Numbered from the stretch's first letter, positions 16,445 through 25,104 are shown. The stretch is DNA of 64,000 bases from Elusimicrobiota bacterium (GCA_003450735.1 DMEZ01000055.1:113943-177942); one strand, 5' to 3'. Numbers and translations: made by a program. The notes: generated by a model not told the origin, from the letters alone.

Positions 16445-18214
16445 ATGAAGCTCGTCCCTCTTTGCTCGCTCGCCCTCATCCTCCCCCTTCCCTCTTCCGC
16501 CCAGACCGTGAGCGGCAGGGTCGCCGCTCCCATCGTCGGCGTCCCCGCCCTTCCCGGCGTCAGCCTGACCTCGCCCCTTGTCTCCCCGAGCCTCCATTTG
16601 AGCCCTGTCCTGACGCCCAGCTTCCTCCCGAGCGCTCTGCCCGTCCTCCAGCCGGCCCCCGCCGTGGCCCAGCCGAAAGCTCTGGCCGTCGTCAACGCGG
16701 CTCCGTTGTCCATCCCGGCTGCGGTGAGCCGTGAAGCGGTGAGGCTCGAAGGCTTCACCCAGGCCATCGCCCCCGACATCCAGGCGGTCAAGGAAGGCTC
16801 GCTCTCGAACGACTCCGCCCGCGGCGCGGGCGAGCGCATCTTCTCCCCTTTCCAGGCCCGACCCCAGGCCTCCGAGGCCGCCCCTGTCGAAGGCGCCCTC
16901 TTCGCCGCCCCGCGCGCCTCCGGGCTGTCCAAGCGGAGCCAACCCCTCATCGCCGGCGTCTCCTACGCCGAGGGCGTCTCGGCCGAGCACCAGGCTCTCC
17001 TTGCCGAGACCCTCTCCCGGCGCAAGGCGGGCTGGACGCGCGAGCTCGCGCGCATGGGCCTCAAGCTCGAGGGCCCCGGGGCGCCGGCTGTGACCGTGCG
17101 CTCGGCCGCGGCCAACAAGGCCGGCGACCGAGTCATCTTCACCGTGGACTGGAAGCAGAGCGAGACCAATCTCGGCTCCTTCAAGGCCGTCATCGCTCTC
17201 AAGACCCTCCAGCCCGCCCTCTCCCGCCTTCCCGACCCGCCCGCGGCCGAGGAGAAGCAGCTCACCCTCCGCTTCCGCAAGACGATGGTCGTGAACGCAG
17301 GCGGCCTCAACGTGGAAGCGCAGGTCACCGCCCAGGACATCGAGAAGTTCCTCGAGGAGCACGGCCTGCGCGTCCTCACCAAGGGCTGGGACGGGATCTA
17401 CAAGGTCGCCGTGACCGGCGCGGCGGAGGCCGATAAGGTCGCGCGCGAGCTCTCAGGCCAGGGCCTTGTGGTGTACGCGACGCCCGTGAAGACCGCCATC
17501 CCCGAGGAGCGCCGCCTCCAGGTCGTCTTCAAGAAGAAGACCGTCGTGAGCTTCGGCGGCCTCAACGTCGAGACCGGCGTCAACGAGGGCGACATCGGCG
17601 CGCTCCTGCGCGAGCTCGGCCTGCGCGTCCTCTCGGCGGAGCGCGACGGGGCCTGGACGGTCGGCGTCGAGGAAGGCAGGACCGCCGCGCAGGCGGCCGC
17701 GTCGCTCGAGACCGCGGGCATCGTCCTCTACGCGACGCCGCTCAAGCTCGATATCCCCTGGCAGCGCCAGCTCGTCCTGACCCTGCATGAGAAGGTCGTG
17801 CTCAACGCCGGCGGCATCCGCATCGAGGCCTCGGTGAGCGAGGACGACCTCGCCGGCCTTCTGCGCAAGCACGGCCTCAGCGTGATCAAGGACATGGAAG
17901 GGGCCCTCAAGGTCGCCGTCCGCGAAGGCGCCTCCGCCGCCGACGCCGCCAAAGCCCTCTCTTCCGAGAACATCGTGAAGTCCGCCCTGGCCCTGGGCGG
18001 GGTCACCGACGAGCAGGTGAAGGGCGCGGCCCAGGGCACGGCCTCCTACAAGGGCCGCCCGTGGTCCTCGACGGAATACAACTACGCCTGGTACCAGGCC
18101 TACCACAGCCTGGAGCTGCGCGGCGCGACGCCGGAACAGCTCAAGCTCTTCGAGAAGCTGACGGCCGAGGCCCCGGTGCGCGGCGGCGGCTTCAACCCCT
18201 GGTCGGGCGACTGA
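16445..18214 (+). CDS. Exported protein with three tandem protease-prodomain-like repeats
   Basis: 589 residues. The signal peptide (MKLVPLCSLALILPLPSSAQ) is followed by a Pro/Ala-rich region and a poorly defined domain at about 165-260. Then come three repeats of about 85 residues starting near 270, 355 and 440. Each has a beta-strand opening with VVNAGGLNVEA / VVSFGGLNVET / VLNAGGIRIEA, an alpha segment ending LRVL or LSVI, and the first two close with VYATP or LYATP. The LRVL...V.V.....AA..L....IV.YATP pattern recalls the I9/fervidolysin-type prodomains that inhibit subtilases; this is a resemblance, not an assignment. There is no protease domain. Its divergent neighbour is an exported papain-like protease, so an inhibitor or chaperone role is possible. 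Confidence 0.7.
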   Translation: MKLVPLCSLALILPLPSSAQTVSGRVAAPIVGVPALPGVSLTSPLVSPSLHLSPVLTPSFLPSALPVLQPAPAVAQPKALAVVNAAPLSIPAAVSREAVRLEGFTQAIAPDIQAVKEGSLSNDSARGAGERIFSPFQARPQASEAAPVEGALFAAPRASGLSKRSQPLIAGVSYAEGVSAEHQALLAETLSRRKAGWTRELARMGLKLEGPGAPAVTVRSAAANKAGDRVIFTVDWKQSETNLGSFKAVIALKTLQPALSRLPDPPAAEEKQLTLRFRKTMVVNAGGLNVEAQVTAQDIEKFLEEHGLRVLTKGWDGIYKVAVTGAAEADKVARELSGQGLVVYATPVKTAIPEERRLQVVFKKKTVVSFGGLNVETGVNEGDIGALLRELGLRVLSAERDGAWTVGVEEGRTAAQAAASLETAGIVLYATPLKLDIPWQRQLVLTLHEKVVLNAGGIRIEASVSEDDLAGLLRKHGLSVIKDMEGALKVAVREGASAADAAKALSSENIVKSALALGGVTDEQVKGAAQGTASYKGRPWSSTEYNYAWYQAYHSLELRGATPEQLKLFEKLTAEAPVRGGGFNPWSGD

Positions 18215-18229
18215 CCGAGCGTCCCCAGA

Positions 18230-18263
18230 AAGCGAGAGGCCCCTTCCGGGGCCTCTCGCTTTT
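18230..18263. terminator. Bidirectional terminator hairpin
   Basis: A 14-bp perfect stem (18230-18243 with 18248-18261), loop TTCC, followed by T residues on the plus strand. It lies between two convergent genes ending at 18214 and 18279. Confidence 0.85.
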
Positions 18264-18278
18264 CCGGCGGCGGCAAGC

Positions 18279-18929
18279 CTACTCGAGCTCGCGCCCGCCG
18301 GGGCCGTCGCGGAGGGCCTTGAAGCTGTTGACGAGCCGGAGGAACTCGTCCTTGTGCTTGGGGTAGCCGTCCTTGGTGGCGGGGTAGATGATGGCGTAGA
18401 AGCCGCTGTTCATCGGCAGGACGACGTACTCGTGGTAGCGCAGGACGGCCAGGTTCCCCTCGCCGTCCCTGGACACGCCGTAGCGCGCGCCCTTCCCGAC
18501 CTCGAGCGGGGCCGCGACGATGAAGTGCTTGGCTTCGCGCCCGGAGACCTCGATGCGCTGAAGCGGCTGCTCCATGGCGGCGTCCTCACCGTACACCTCC
18601 TTCAGGGTGGTGTCGATGTAATCCTCGGCGGTGAAGTAGCTCTCCTCCTGCGCGGTCAACGGCATGGCGTGCGGGGCCCCGTAGGCGTGCCAGCGCACGC
18701 TGAGGCTGGGCGCGCCGCGGAAGAAGTCCGCGTCGAAGGGGCCGACGAAGGTGGTGTTGGCGAACCCGGAGCCCGCCCCGTCGAAGAACACCTGCCAGCC
18801 GTAGGGGACCTCGGCCTGGAAGTCGCCCGCCCCGGATGTGTAGCGCAGGGACTTGGGAGGCCGGCAGGCGGACACCAAAAAGACGCCGGAGACGAAGAGC
18901 GCCGCGGCGAGGGCCGTCGTTCTCTTCAT
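18279..18929 (-). CDS. Hypothetical lipoprotein
   Basis: 216 residues from the ATG at 18929. The signal peptide MKRTTALAAALFVSGVFLVSAC ends in a lipobox with Cys22. The mature part is a compact soluble domain (FQAEVPYGWQVFF early, FLRLVNSFK at the end) that recalls PsbP/'YGWQ'-type outer-surface lipoproteins of unknown function; I make no functional claim. A TATGAT hexamer lies 7 nt before this ATG, so the message may be leaderless; ATGs at 18938 and 18941 are alternatives. It sits just downstream of the SulP transporter on the same strand, and the strong terminator at 18230 closes the unit. Confidence 0.7.
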   Translation of the reverse strand: MKRTTALAAALFVSGVFLVSACRPPKSLRYTSGAGDFQAEVPYGWQVFFDGAGSGFANTTFVGPFDADFFRGAPSLSVRWHAYGAPHAMPLTAQEESYFTAEDYIDTTLKEVYGEDAAMEQPLQRIEVSGREAKHFIVAAPLEVGKGARYGVSRDGEGNLAVLRYHEYVVLPMNSGFYAIIYPATKDGYPKHKDEFLRLVNSFKALRDGPGGRELE

Positions 18930-18951
18930 GTCCCGCATCATAACAAGGGCT

Positions 18952-21174
18952 TTAGGACTCCTGCAAGGCCCGCAGCTCCCCGTCGGTCTGGCGCAGGCGC
19001 AAAGCCAGCGCCCGGGCGAGGCGGGCGAAGAGGCGGGTGCCCATGACAGGATGCTCGCGCACGGAGTCGTTGAAGCGCGCGCGGGAGAGCACGTAGAGCT
19101 CCGTGTCGGCCGTCGCCACCGCGTCGGCCGAGCGGGCGTTGCGGTCCACGAAGGCCATGTCGCCGAAGAAGTCCCCCCGGCGGAAGGTGGCCAGGTGATA
19201 GGAGCGCCCGCCCTCGAGCGGGAGCAGGACGCGCACCTTGCCCTTTCGCACGATGAAGAGCTCGTCGCCCATATCGCCGCGGCCGAAGATCTTCTCGGAG
19301 GCCTTGCAGGAGCGCTCCACGAGGCAGGCATAGAGCGCCGTCCGCAGCTCGGGCTCGAAGTCCCGGAAGAGGTCGATGGCCTCCAGGCCGAGCGGCGGCG
19401 CCCCGGGCGGGATCTGGAGCTTGGCCTCCTCGAGCAGGCGGTCCTCGGCCCAGGCGAGGGCGTCGTCCAAGGCGTCGAAGACGATGGCGCCCTTCTCGGG
19501 GGCGACGAGGCCGACTTCGTCGAAGTAGCCCTTGAGGTCCTGCCCGCTGGGCAGGCTCTGGGGAAGGCTGCTCAAAAGCAGGGCCCCTTTGCGCGAACGG
19601 ATGCTCCCCTCGATCTGCTCGAGCATGTGGGCCGCGGTGAAGTCGATGGACTGCACGCGCCGCAGGTCGAGGATGATGAAGCGGCGGGTCTTGAGGTCGG
19701 CGTCGAGCTCGGTGAGCAGCTGGTCGGTGGTGCCGAAGAAGAGGGTGCCCTGGAGCTCGCAGACGACCGTCTTGCGGCCCTCGCGCTCGAGCACTTCCAT
19801 CTCGACGGGCAGGCGCCGCTCTTTGGAGAAGAGCTTGTCGCCGGTGCTCTTGCGGCGGATGACCGAGCCCTGGATCTGCTCGCGGATGAAGAGGAGGATG
19901 GCGAGCGCGAGCCCGACCCCGGCCGCGGCCATGAGGCCGGCGGCGACGGCGGTGGCCACCACGCTCGCGGTGACGAAGAAATCGAAGACGGTCGAGCGCT
20001 TGCGCAGGAGGGCGAAGCTCTTCCGGTCGAACATCTTCCAGGCGACCACGATGAGGATGCCCGCCAAAGCCGAGATGGGCACCCAGGCGATGAGGCGGCT
20101 GAGCAGCAGGAAGGCGACGAGCGAGAAGACCCCCTCCAGGACGCCCGAGAGCCGAGTCTTGCCGCCGCTCTGCAGGTTGACCAGCGAGGCCCCCATGGTG
20201 CCGGCCCCGGGCACCCCGCCGAGCAGGGCGGAGGCGGTGTTGCCCAGGCCCTGCCCGATGAGCTCGCGGTTGGAGTCGTGGCGGGAGTGGGTGAGGGCGT
20301 CGAGGACCACGCAGGTCTTGAGGGTGTCCATGGAGAGCAGGATGGAAAGGGTGAGCGAGGGAACCAGGATGGCCTGCAGATCGCCGAGGCCGAGCTTCGG
20401 TAGGGCCAGCCAGCGCTCGAGGCCCAGCCCGCCGCCGCCCTCGCCGCCGCCCAGCGGGCCGACCACGAACCGGTTGCCCTCCAGGCTGCGCAGGTCGGGC
20501 CAGACGAGGCTCAGGGCCCAGTAGACGAGCGTGCCGCCGAGGAGGCCGAGGATGGGGCCGGGCACCTTCTTGGTGATCCTGGGCGCGAGCGCCATCACGG
20601 CCATCGCCGCGAGGCCGATGAGGATGGCGGGAAGCTGCCAGGCCCCAGGAAAGAGGAGGCCGGTCCTCAGATCTATGCCGGGCGTCAGGCCGAGGAGCTT
20701 GGGGAACTGGCCGAGGAAGATGATGACCGCGACGCCGCTCAGGTACCCGGTCACGACGGGGTAGGGGATGTACTTGATGAGCCGCCCGCCGCCCGCCGCG
20801 CCGTAGACGATCTGCAGGGCGCCGGAGATGAGGCCGGCGAGGACGAGCAGGAGGGTCAGGCGCGCGGGATCGCCCCCGGCGGCCCTGGCCGCCAGGACCG
20901 CGGCGAGCGCGGCCATGACCGCGGCCGCGGGCGCGCAGGGGGCCGAGATGAGGCGGGGCGCGCCCCCGAAGAGCGGGGCGAGGACGCCGATGGCGGCCGC
21001 GCCGATGAGGCCGGCCATGGCGCCGGCCGCGGAGTGGCCGGGGCCGAGGGCGGAGTAGATGACCACGCCGAAGGCGATGGCCTGCGGCAGGGCGACGAGC
21101 ATCGCGGCCAGGCCGCCGAAGGAGTCGGCGGGCCAGTCCTTGAGGGTGAGGTCCTTGAGCGGGTTCTTGAGCAT
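18952..21174 (-). CDS. SulP-family anion transporter with STAS and cyclic-nucleotide-binding domains
   Basis: 740 residues. The transporter core at about 1-430 has many hydrophobic helices and begins with FGGLAAMLVALPQAIAFGVV, the SulP first-helix pattern. A STAS domain follows at about 455-560 (VVCELQGTLFFG, ILDLRRVQSIDFTAAHML), then a cNMP-binding domain at about 600-730 (GDMGDELFIVRKGKVRV, GDFFGDMAFVDRNARSA). SulP proteins move sulfate, bicarbonate or dicarboxylates across the inner membrane; the substrate is not readable. The appended cNMP domain suggests direct nucleotide control. It ends 10 nt before the tRNA-Thr gene, and the hypothetical lipoprotein gene follows on the same strand. 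Confidence 0.88.
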   Translation of the reverse strand: MLKNPLKDLTLKDWPADSFGGLAAMLVALPQAIAFGVVIYSALGPGHSAAGAMAGLIGAAAIGVLAPLFGGAPRLISAPCAPAAAVMAALAAVLAARAAGGDPARLTLLLVLAGLISGALQIVYGAAGGGRLIKYIPYPVVTGYLSGVAVIIFLGQFPKLLGLTPGIDLRTGLLFPGAWQLPAILIGLAAMAVMALAPRITKKVPGPILGLLGGTLVYWALSLVWPDLRSLEGNRFVVGPLGGGEGGGGLGLERWLALPKLGLGDLQAILVPSLTLSILLSMDTLKTCVVLDALTHSRHDSNRELIGQGLGNTASALLGGVPGAGTMGASLVNLQSGGKTRLSGVLEGVFSLVAFLLLSRLIAWVPISALAGILIVVAWKMFDRKSFALLRKRSTVFDFFVTASVVATAVAAGLMAAAGVGLALAILLFIREQIQGSVIRRKSTGDKLFSKERRLPVEMEVLEREGRKTVVCELQGTLFFGTTDQLLTELDADLKTRRFIILDLRRVQSIDFTAAHMLEQIEGSIRSRKGALLLSSLPQSLPSGQDLKGYFDEVGLVAPEKGAIVFDALDDALAWAEDRLLEEAKLQIPPGAPPLGLEAIDLFRDFEPELRTALYACLVERSCKASEKIFGRGDMGDELFIVRKGKVRVLLPLEGGRSYHLATFRRGDFFGDMAFVDRNARSADAVATADTELYVLSRARFNDSVREHPVMGTRLFARLARALALRLRQTDGELRALQES

Positions 21175-21183
21175 GAAAACGCC

Positions 21184-21255
21184 AGCCGACGGGGAGAGTC
21201 GAACTCCCGACCTACCGCTTACAAGGCGGTTGCTCTACCGCTGAGCTACGTCGGC
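21184..21255 (-). tRNA. tRNA-Thr (anticodon UGU)
   Basis: On the minus strand 72 nt fold as a cloverleaf: acceptor GCCGACG/CGTCGGC with discriminator U, D-arm GCTC/GAGC, anticodon stem ACCGC/GCGGT around the loop CTTGTAA (anticodon TGT), and T-arm GGGAG TTCGACT CTCCC. CCA is not encoded. Confidence 0.95.
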
Positions 21256-21277
21256 GAACAACTTTACCGGGCCGCCT

Positions 21278-21316
21278 GTCCCGACGAAGTCGGGACGGCG
21301 AAGTGCTGATTCTACA
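21278..21316 (-). promoter_or_regulatory. Hairpin and -10-like box upstream of tRNA-Thr
   Basis: An 8-bp perfect stem (21278-21285 with 21289-21296, loop GAA) lies between the end of the AAA ATPase gene and the tRNA. Just upstream on the minus strand is TAGAAT within ATTGTTGTAGAATC, a 14-mer that also precedes the Ser/Thr kinase gene at 39801-39814. It may be the tRNA promoter; the hairpin could terminate the ATPase message. Confidence 0.4.
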
Positions 21317-21380
21317 ACAATATTTCAGTTCGGCGCTCCCGCCGAGAGCCCCGCTTGTGACGCGTTCGTGTCCTTCTCCG

Positions 21381-22553
21381 TTATGGGAGCTCCAACTCCT
21401 TGCAGAAGCGCCAAAACGGCAGGACTCGCACGCCGCTCCCCGCGTGCGTGTAATCCTTGGACCCAAGGTGCACCTGATAGAATGCCGGGATCTTGGTGCG
21501 CTCCTTGAAATAGATGCACGCCGGAGAGACCCCGCTCTCTCCCGTCTTGCATTCCACGGCGAACTCCGCCGCTCCGTCGCGCAGGACCACGAAATCGACC
21601 TCGCGCTTGTCGGTGTCGCGCAGATAGCGCAGCTCCATCCGGTAGCCCTGCGTGTCCTCCCGCCAGTGGCAGTACTTGAGGAGCTGGGAGGCGACCATGT
21701 TCTCGAAGCGCGGCCCGCCCTCGGGCGCCTGGGACCAGTCCCACAAGTAGAGCTTGCGCTCCTTCTTGACCGCCCGGATCCGGGCGCTCCCGTAAGGGCC
21801 GATGCGGAAGCAGAAATACAGCCGCTCGAGTATCGTCAGCCAGCGCTCCGCCGACTCATGAGCTACCTGCAGCAGCCCGCTCAAGCTCTTGACCGAAAGG
21901 GGCGAGCCGACGCAGCGCGGGAGATGATGCACGAGGAGTTCGATCAGGGACACTTCCCTGACCCGCTCCAGATCCCGCAGATCATCGTAGATGACGCGCT
22001 CCTGATGTTCTTTCTGCCAGCGGCGATGCTCCCGGTCGCTGCCCGTGAACAGAGGCTCCGGGAAGCCTCCGAATCTGAGCAGGAGCCGCGCCGCCTTCGC
22101 GCCGGCCTCGGAATCCAACTCGCGCAGCGAGATCGGATGCAGCCGGTAATAATGGTACCGCCCCTGCAGAGAATCGCCGCCCTTGCGATAGTAATCCAGC
22201 CTGGCGGACCCCGTCACCAGGATGGAAAGATGCGACCGCTGCGTGTCGTAGAGCCCTTTGACGAGGCCGCGCCAGCGCGCGTACTTATGGATCTCATCCA
22301 GGAGGACGATTTTCTCGCCCGGCGGCATCTCGCCGCCCAACAGGCGCTCCCTGTGCTCGCTCCGGTCCCAGTTCATGTAGGCAGGATGCGTCTCGTTCCT
22401 GGGAGGAGACTTCAGGAAGCCCAAGGCGAAGGTGGTCTTTCCGACCTGGCGCGGCCCGCCGACGAACACCATCTTGCGCGCCAGATCATCGCGTACGGGC
22501 TTCCACAAGTAGCGGCGTAGTGATCCGCTAGCGGCATGAGTGTTTTCAGGCAT
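21381..22553 (-). CDS. AAA ATPase with DUF4143 domain
   Basis: 390 residues: P-loop GGPRQVGKTT at about 33-42, Walker B IVLLDEIHKY near 103, sensor-1 ILVTGSARL, then a C-terminal DUF4143 domain whose end has EVDFVV...EFAVECKTG, a PD-(D/E)XK-like D..ExK pattern. This AAA_14/DUF4143 family is very common in bacteria and archaea, is often found in accessory regions, and has no established function. A TAAAAT hexamer lies 5 nt before the ATG. It adjoins a nucleotidyltransferase/XRE pair and tRNA-Thr, which fits an accessory segment. Confidence 0.88.
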   Translation of the reverse strand: MPENTHAASGSLRRYLWKPVRDDLARKMVFVGGPRQVGKTTFALGFLKSPPRNETHPAYMNWDRSEHRERLLGGEMPPGEKIVLLDEIHKYARWRGLVKGLYDTQRSHLSILVTGSARLDYYRKGGDSLQGRYHYYRLHPISLRELDSEAGAKAARLLLRFGGFPEPLFTGSDREHRRWQKEHQERVIYDDLRDLERVREVSLIELLVHHLPRCVGSPLSVKSLSGLLQVAHESAERWLTILERLYFCFRIGPYGSARIRAVKKERKLYLWDWSQAPEGGPRFENMVASQLLKYCHWREDTQGYRMELRYLRDTDKREVDFVVLRDGAAEFAVECKTGESGVSPACIYFKERTKIPAFYQVHLGSKDYTHAGSGVRVLPFWRFCKELELP

Positions 22554-22599
22554 ACTCTATTTTACTCATCTGCAAAGTCATGTCAATATGCCGATGCGG

Positions 22600-23700
22600 C
22601 TATTCCCCGTAATGGGCCTTGGCCAGCGCCCGGAAGATGTCGCGGGCCTCTTCCAGGGACTTGTACTTGCGCCGGCCCTCCGCCTTGGGCTGGGAAAGCC
22701 GGGACAGGTAATGCGCCCCCTTCTCATCGACGAGATAGGCCAGGAGCGGAAGCCCCCCGTCCCCGCCCTTCCACCACAGCTCGCAGTAGCGGCCTTCCGG
22801 CGTGACGTAATTCAGCACGTGCGCGGTCTCCTCGATGGAGCCGGCGTCCGCGTCCGGGGGCATGGGCGCGTCCCGGATCGGCTCCGGGAAGCGCGTATCT
22901 GCGGGGAAGAAGCCGGAGGTGTATTCCTTGGACCTGAAGCCCGGGGGGCCGACGCGCCGGACTTTCTCGATGAGCTTGCCGATGGGCGGGAGCGGCTGCT
23001 TCTTCGCGAGCGCGTCGAAGGCTTTCGCGAGCTCCCCGCGGAACCGGCTGACCCGCTGGAACACCGCCTTGGCCGTCCAGGCGGGGTCCAGGGAGAAATC
23101 GCAGGCCTCCTCCCGCAGTTCCGCGCCTAGGACGGCGATGAGCAGGTTCTCGGGCGTCGCCCCGGCGTCGAGGGCCGCGGCTCTTTCCACCAGCGACTCG
23201 ACGCTCAGGCCCTCGCGCCCCTCCAGGATGAAGAACAGGTCGAAGAGGTCCTTCTCCGCGCAGCGGCTCAGCAGGGCGGCGGCCTTCATCATGAGCAGGG
23301 TGTCCAGGTCGGCCACGGCCGCGCCGTCGGGAAGCGGGACAGCGCGCCCCGCGCGGAAGATGGACGCGTGGAGCGCGACGTCCGCCGTGAAGCGGTGCCC
23401 GTCGAGCAGGCAGAACGCCTTGAAGTACTGGGCCGAGCGGTGGCGCGGCTCCACGGCGGCGCCGATGCCCTCGAGCGAGAGCACGGCCAGCACGGCCGCT
23501 TCCTGGCTCGCGCTGTCGGCCGTGAAGAGGTCGATGTCGTCCGAGCGGCGGTGGCCGGCGTAGTAGCCGGCGAGAGCCGTCCCGCCGACCAGCATGCAGC
23601 CGGACAGCTTCTGCGCGAACACGTGCCGGAGCGCGCGGTGGAGCGGGGGCGGCAGGACCTTGAGGGCTAATTCAGGGCTTGGTCGTTCCAGTATCGCCAT
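22600..23700 (-). CDS. Nucleotidyltransferase, AbiEii toxin-like
   Basis: 366 residues. MLVGGTALAGYYAGHRRSDDIDLFT at about 36-60 carries the GG and the DxD-type acidic pair of the nucleotidyltransferase fold, and CAEKDLFDLFFIL near 160 is the KD segment of AbiEii-like enzymes. Toxins of this family transfer nucleotides to RNA targets, and a partner regulator restrains them. Here the partner is the XRE protein encoded immediately upstream, overlapping by 34 nt. The C-terminal 120 or so residues are an extra domain I do not recognise. Probably a toxin-antitoxin or abortive-infection pair; untested. Confidence 0.8.
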   Translation of the reverse strand: MAILERPSPELALKVLPPPLHRALRHVFAQKLSGCMLVGGTALAGYYAGHRRSDDIDLFTADSASQEAAVLAVLSLEGIGAAVEPRHRSAQYFKAFCLLDGHRFTADVALHASIFRAGRAVPLPDGAAVADLDTLLMMKAAALLSRCAEKDLFDLFFILEGREGLSVESLVERAAALDAGATPENLLIAVLGAELREEACDFSLDPAWTAKAVFQRVSRFRGELAKAFDALAKKQPLPPIGKLIEKVRRVGPPGFRSKEYTSGFFPADTRFPEPIRDAPMPPDADAGSIEETAHVLNYVTPEGRYCELWWKGGDGGLPLLAYLVDEKGAHYLSRLSQPKAEGRRKYKSLEEARDIFRALAKAHYGE

Positions 23701-24146
23701 ACCCGCTCCAGGTCGTTTCTGCGGCCGGGCTTGATGAAGCCCTTGTATTCAGGGAAGCGCTCCCGCACTCCGGGGCCCGCCATCCGCGCGCCGCTGTAGA
23801 GCCCGTGGACTTCGACCAGCCGCGCCACGGCGCGCAGTTCCCAGCGGCAGACGGCGGCCGCGAACGCGACGAGGTCTGGATAAAGACCGTCCCAGAGGAG
23901 TTCGGCGCTCTGGCGAGCGGCGGCCGCTTCATCGAGGGCCGGCGCGGGGGCCGCGAGCTCATCCAAGCTGATGCCGAGCGTCCTGCTCAAGTTCAGAAGA
24001 TGCTCGGTCTTCACGCTGGCGACGCCGTTGTCGGCGGTCTTGAACCAAAAGGATACGGCCTGCCGAGAGACCCCCGCCGCCACGGCGATCCCGCTATTGT
24101 TGAGAGAATGCGCCTCCGCAATGGCGCTGACTGTTTCGATATGCAT
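23667..24146 (-). CDS. XRE-type regulator, putative antitoxin
   Basis: 159 residues. An N-terminal helix-turn-helix at about 10-62 (GIAVAAGVSRQAVSFWF, HLLNLSRTLGISLDELA) is followed by an alpha-helical C-terminal region of about 90 residues. It overlaps the AbiEii-like gene by 34 nt, the tight coupling usual for antitoxin then toxin. Upstream lie a TATAGT box 8 nt before the ATG and dyads (CTATA-T-TATAG at 24156-24166) where it could repress itself. The flanking DNA is markedly A+T-rich compared with the rest of the window. Confidence 0.8.
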   Translation of the reverse strand: MHIETVSAIAEAHSLNNSGIAVAAGVSRQAVSFWFKTADNGVASVKTEHLLNLSRTLGISLDELAAPAPALDEAAAARQSAELLWDGLYPDLVAFAAAVCRWELRAVARLVEVHGLYSGARMAGPGVRERFPEYKGFIKPGRRNDLERVWRYWNDQALN

Positions 24147-24221
24147 TATTTATAACTATATTATAGCTGCATTATTTTTTATGTCAAGTGTACTTGACAG
24201 CATAAAATAGTACAGTATCTT
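24147..24221. promoter_or_regulatory. Divergent control region of the XRE/toxin pair and RluA-like gene
   Basis: A+T-rich. Leftward: TATAGT at 24155-24160 overlapping dyad CTATATTATAG. Rightward: TTGACA at 24194-24199 with a TATCTT-like -10 at 24216-24221. A perfect 8-bp-arm palindrome TGTCAAGT-GT-ACTTGACA (24182-24199) covers the rightward -35 and is a plausible operator. Confidence 0.5.
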
Positions 24222-24222
24222 C

Positions 24223-25104
24223 GTGAACAACGGCTTCACCTACACCGAGAAAATCGACCGGCTCGGCGATGGCCGCCCGCTCTCGGCCTACCTCGCCGAG
24301 CGCTACGGCCACAGCCTCGAAGGCGAGTGGCTTGAGCGCATCGCCGAGGGGCGGGTGCTCGTGGACGGCCGCCGGCCCAGCCCCGACGCGCGCCTGCGGC
24401 GCGGGCAGAGCGTCTCCTGGGCGCGTCCGCCCTGGGAGGAGCCCGAAGTCCCGCTCGACTACGCCGTGCTCCACGAGGATGCCCACGTTTTGGCGGTCTC
24501 GAAGCCCTCGGGGCTGCCCACCCTGCCGGGCGGTGGCTACCTCGAGAATACGCTCCTTTTCCGCGTGCGCCAGCGTTATCCCGGCGCCTCGCCGGTCCAC
24601 CGTCTGGGCCGCGGGACCTCCGGCGTCGTCCTGTTCGCGAAGACCGCGGCCGCGGCGAAGACCCTCGAGCGCTCCTGGCGCGAGCACCAGGTCAGCAAGA
24701 TCTACCGCGCGCTCGTGGAAGGGACGCCCGCGAAGGACGCCTTCAAGGTGGAGACGCCCATCGGCCCCGTGCCGCATCCGCTCATGGGGAGCGTCCACGC
24801 GGCCAGCCCGCGCGGCAAGCCCGCGCGCAGTCACGTCCAGGTCCTGGAGAAGCGGGAAGGGACGTCCTTGGTCGAAGTGCGCATCGAGACCGGCCGCCCG
24901 CACCAGATCCGCATCCACCTGGCCGCCTGCGGACACCCGCTCGTCGGCGACCCGCTCTACACGGTTGAAGGCGTCCGGGCCGCCGCCCGGCCGGGCGAGA
25001 CAGGCTATCTCCTGCACGCCCTGCGCCTGGCCCTGCCCCACCCGGCGACCGGCGAGACCCTCGCACTCGAAGCGCCCCCGCCGCCCGAGCTGAGAACGTC
25101 CTAA
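24223..25104 (+). CDS. RluA-family pseudouridine synthase with altered catalytic motif
   Basis: 293 residues from a GTG start: an S4 RNA-binding domain at about 15-70 and an RluA catalytic domain at about 80-290. The key motif reads PVHRLGRGTSGVVLFAKT instead of HRLD..TSG, so the invariant catalytic Asp is Gly. Other blocks are intact (KIYRALVEG, GRPHQIRIHLAACGHPLVGDPLY). From memory, some plant RluA-type proteins share the HRLG form, so this may be a divergent subfamily rather than a dead gene. The gene ends in a 4-nt convergent overlap with uup. Confidence 0.85.
   Translation: MNNGFTYTEKIDRLGDGRPLSAYLAERYGHSLEGEWLERIAEGRVLVDGRRPSPDARLRRGQSVSWARPPWEEPEVPLDYAVLHEDAHVLAVSKPSGLPTLPGGGYLENTLLFRVRQRYPGASPVHRLGRGTSGVVLFAKTAAAAKTLERSWREHQVSKIYRALVEGTPAKDAFKVETPIGPVPHPLMGSVHAASPRGKPARSHVQVLEKREGTSLVEVRIETGRPHQIRIHLAACGHPLVGDPLYTVEGVRAAARPGETGYLLHALRLALPHPATGETLALEAPPPPELRTS

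Noticed and set aside
21184..24146. tRNA-Thr as integration site of the adjoining ATPase/toxin-antitoxin segment
   Set aside because: The accessory genes lie on the 5' side of the tRNA, no integrase is present, and I see no repeated tRNA 3' end.
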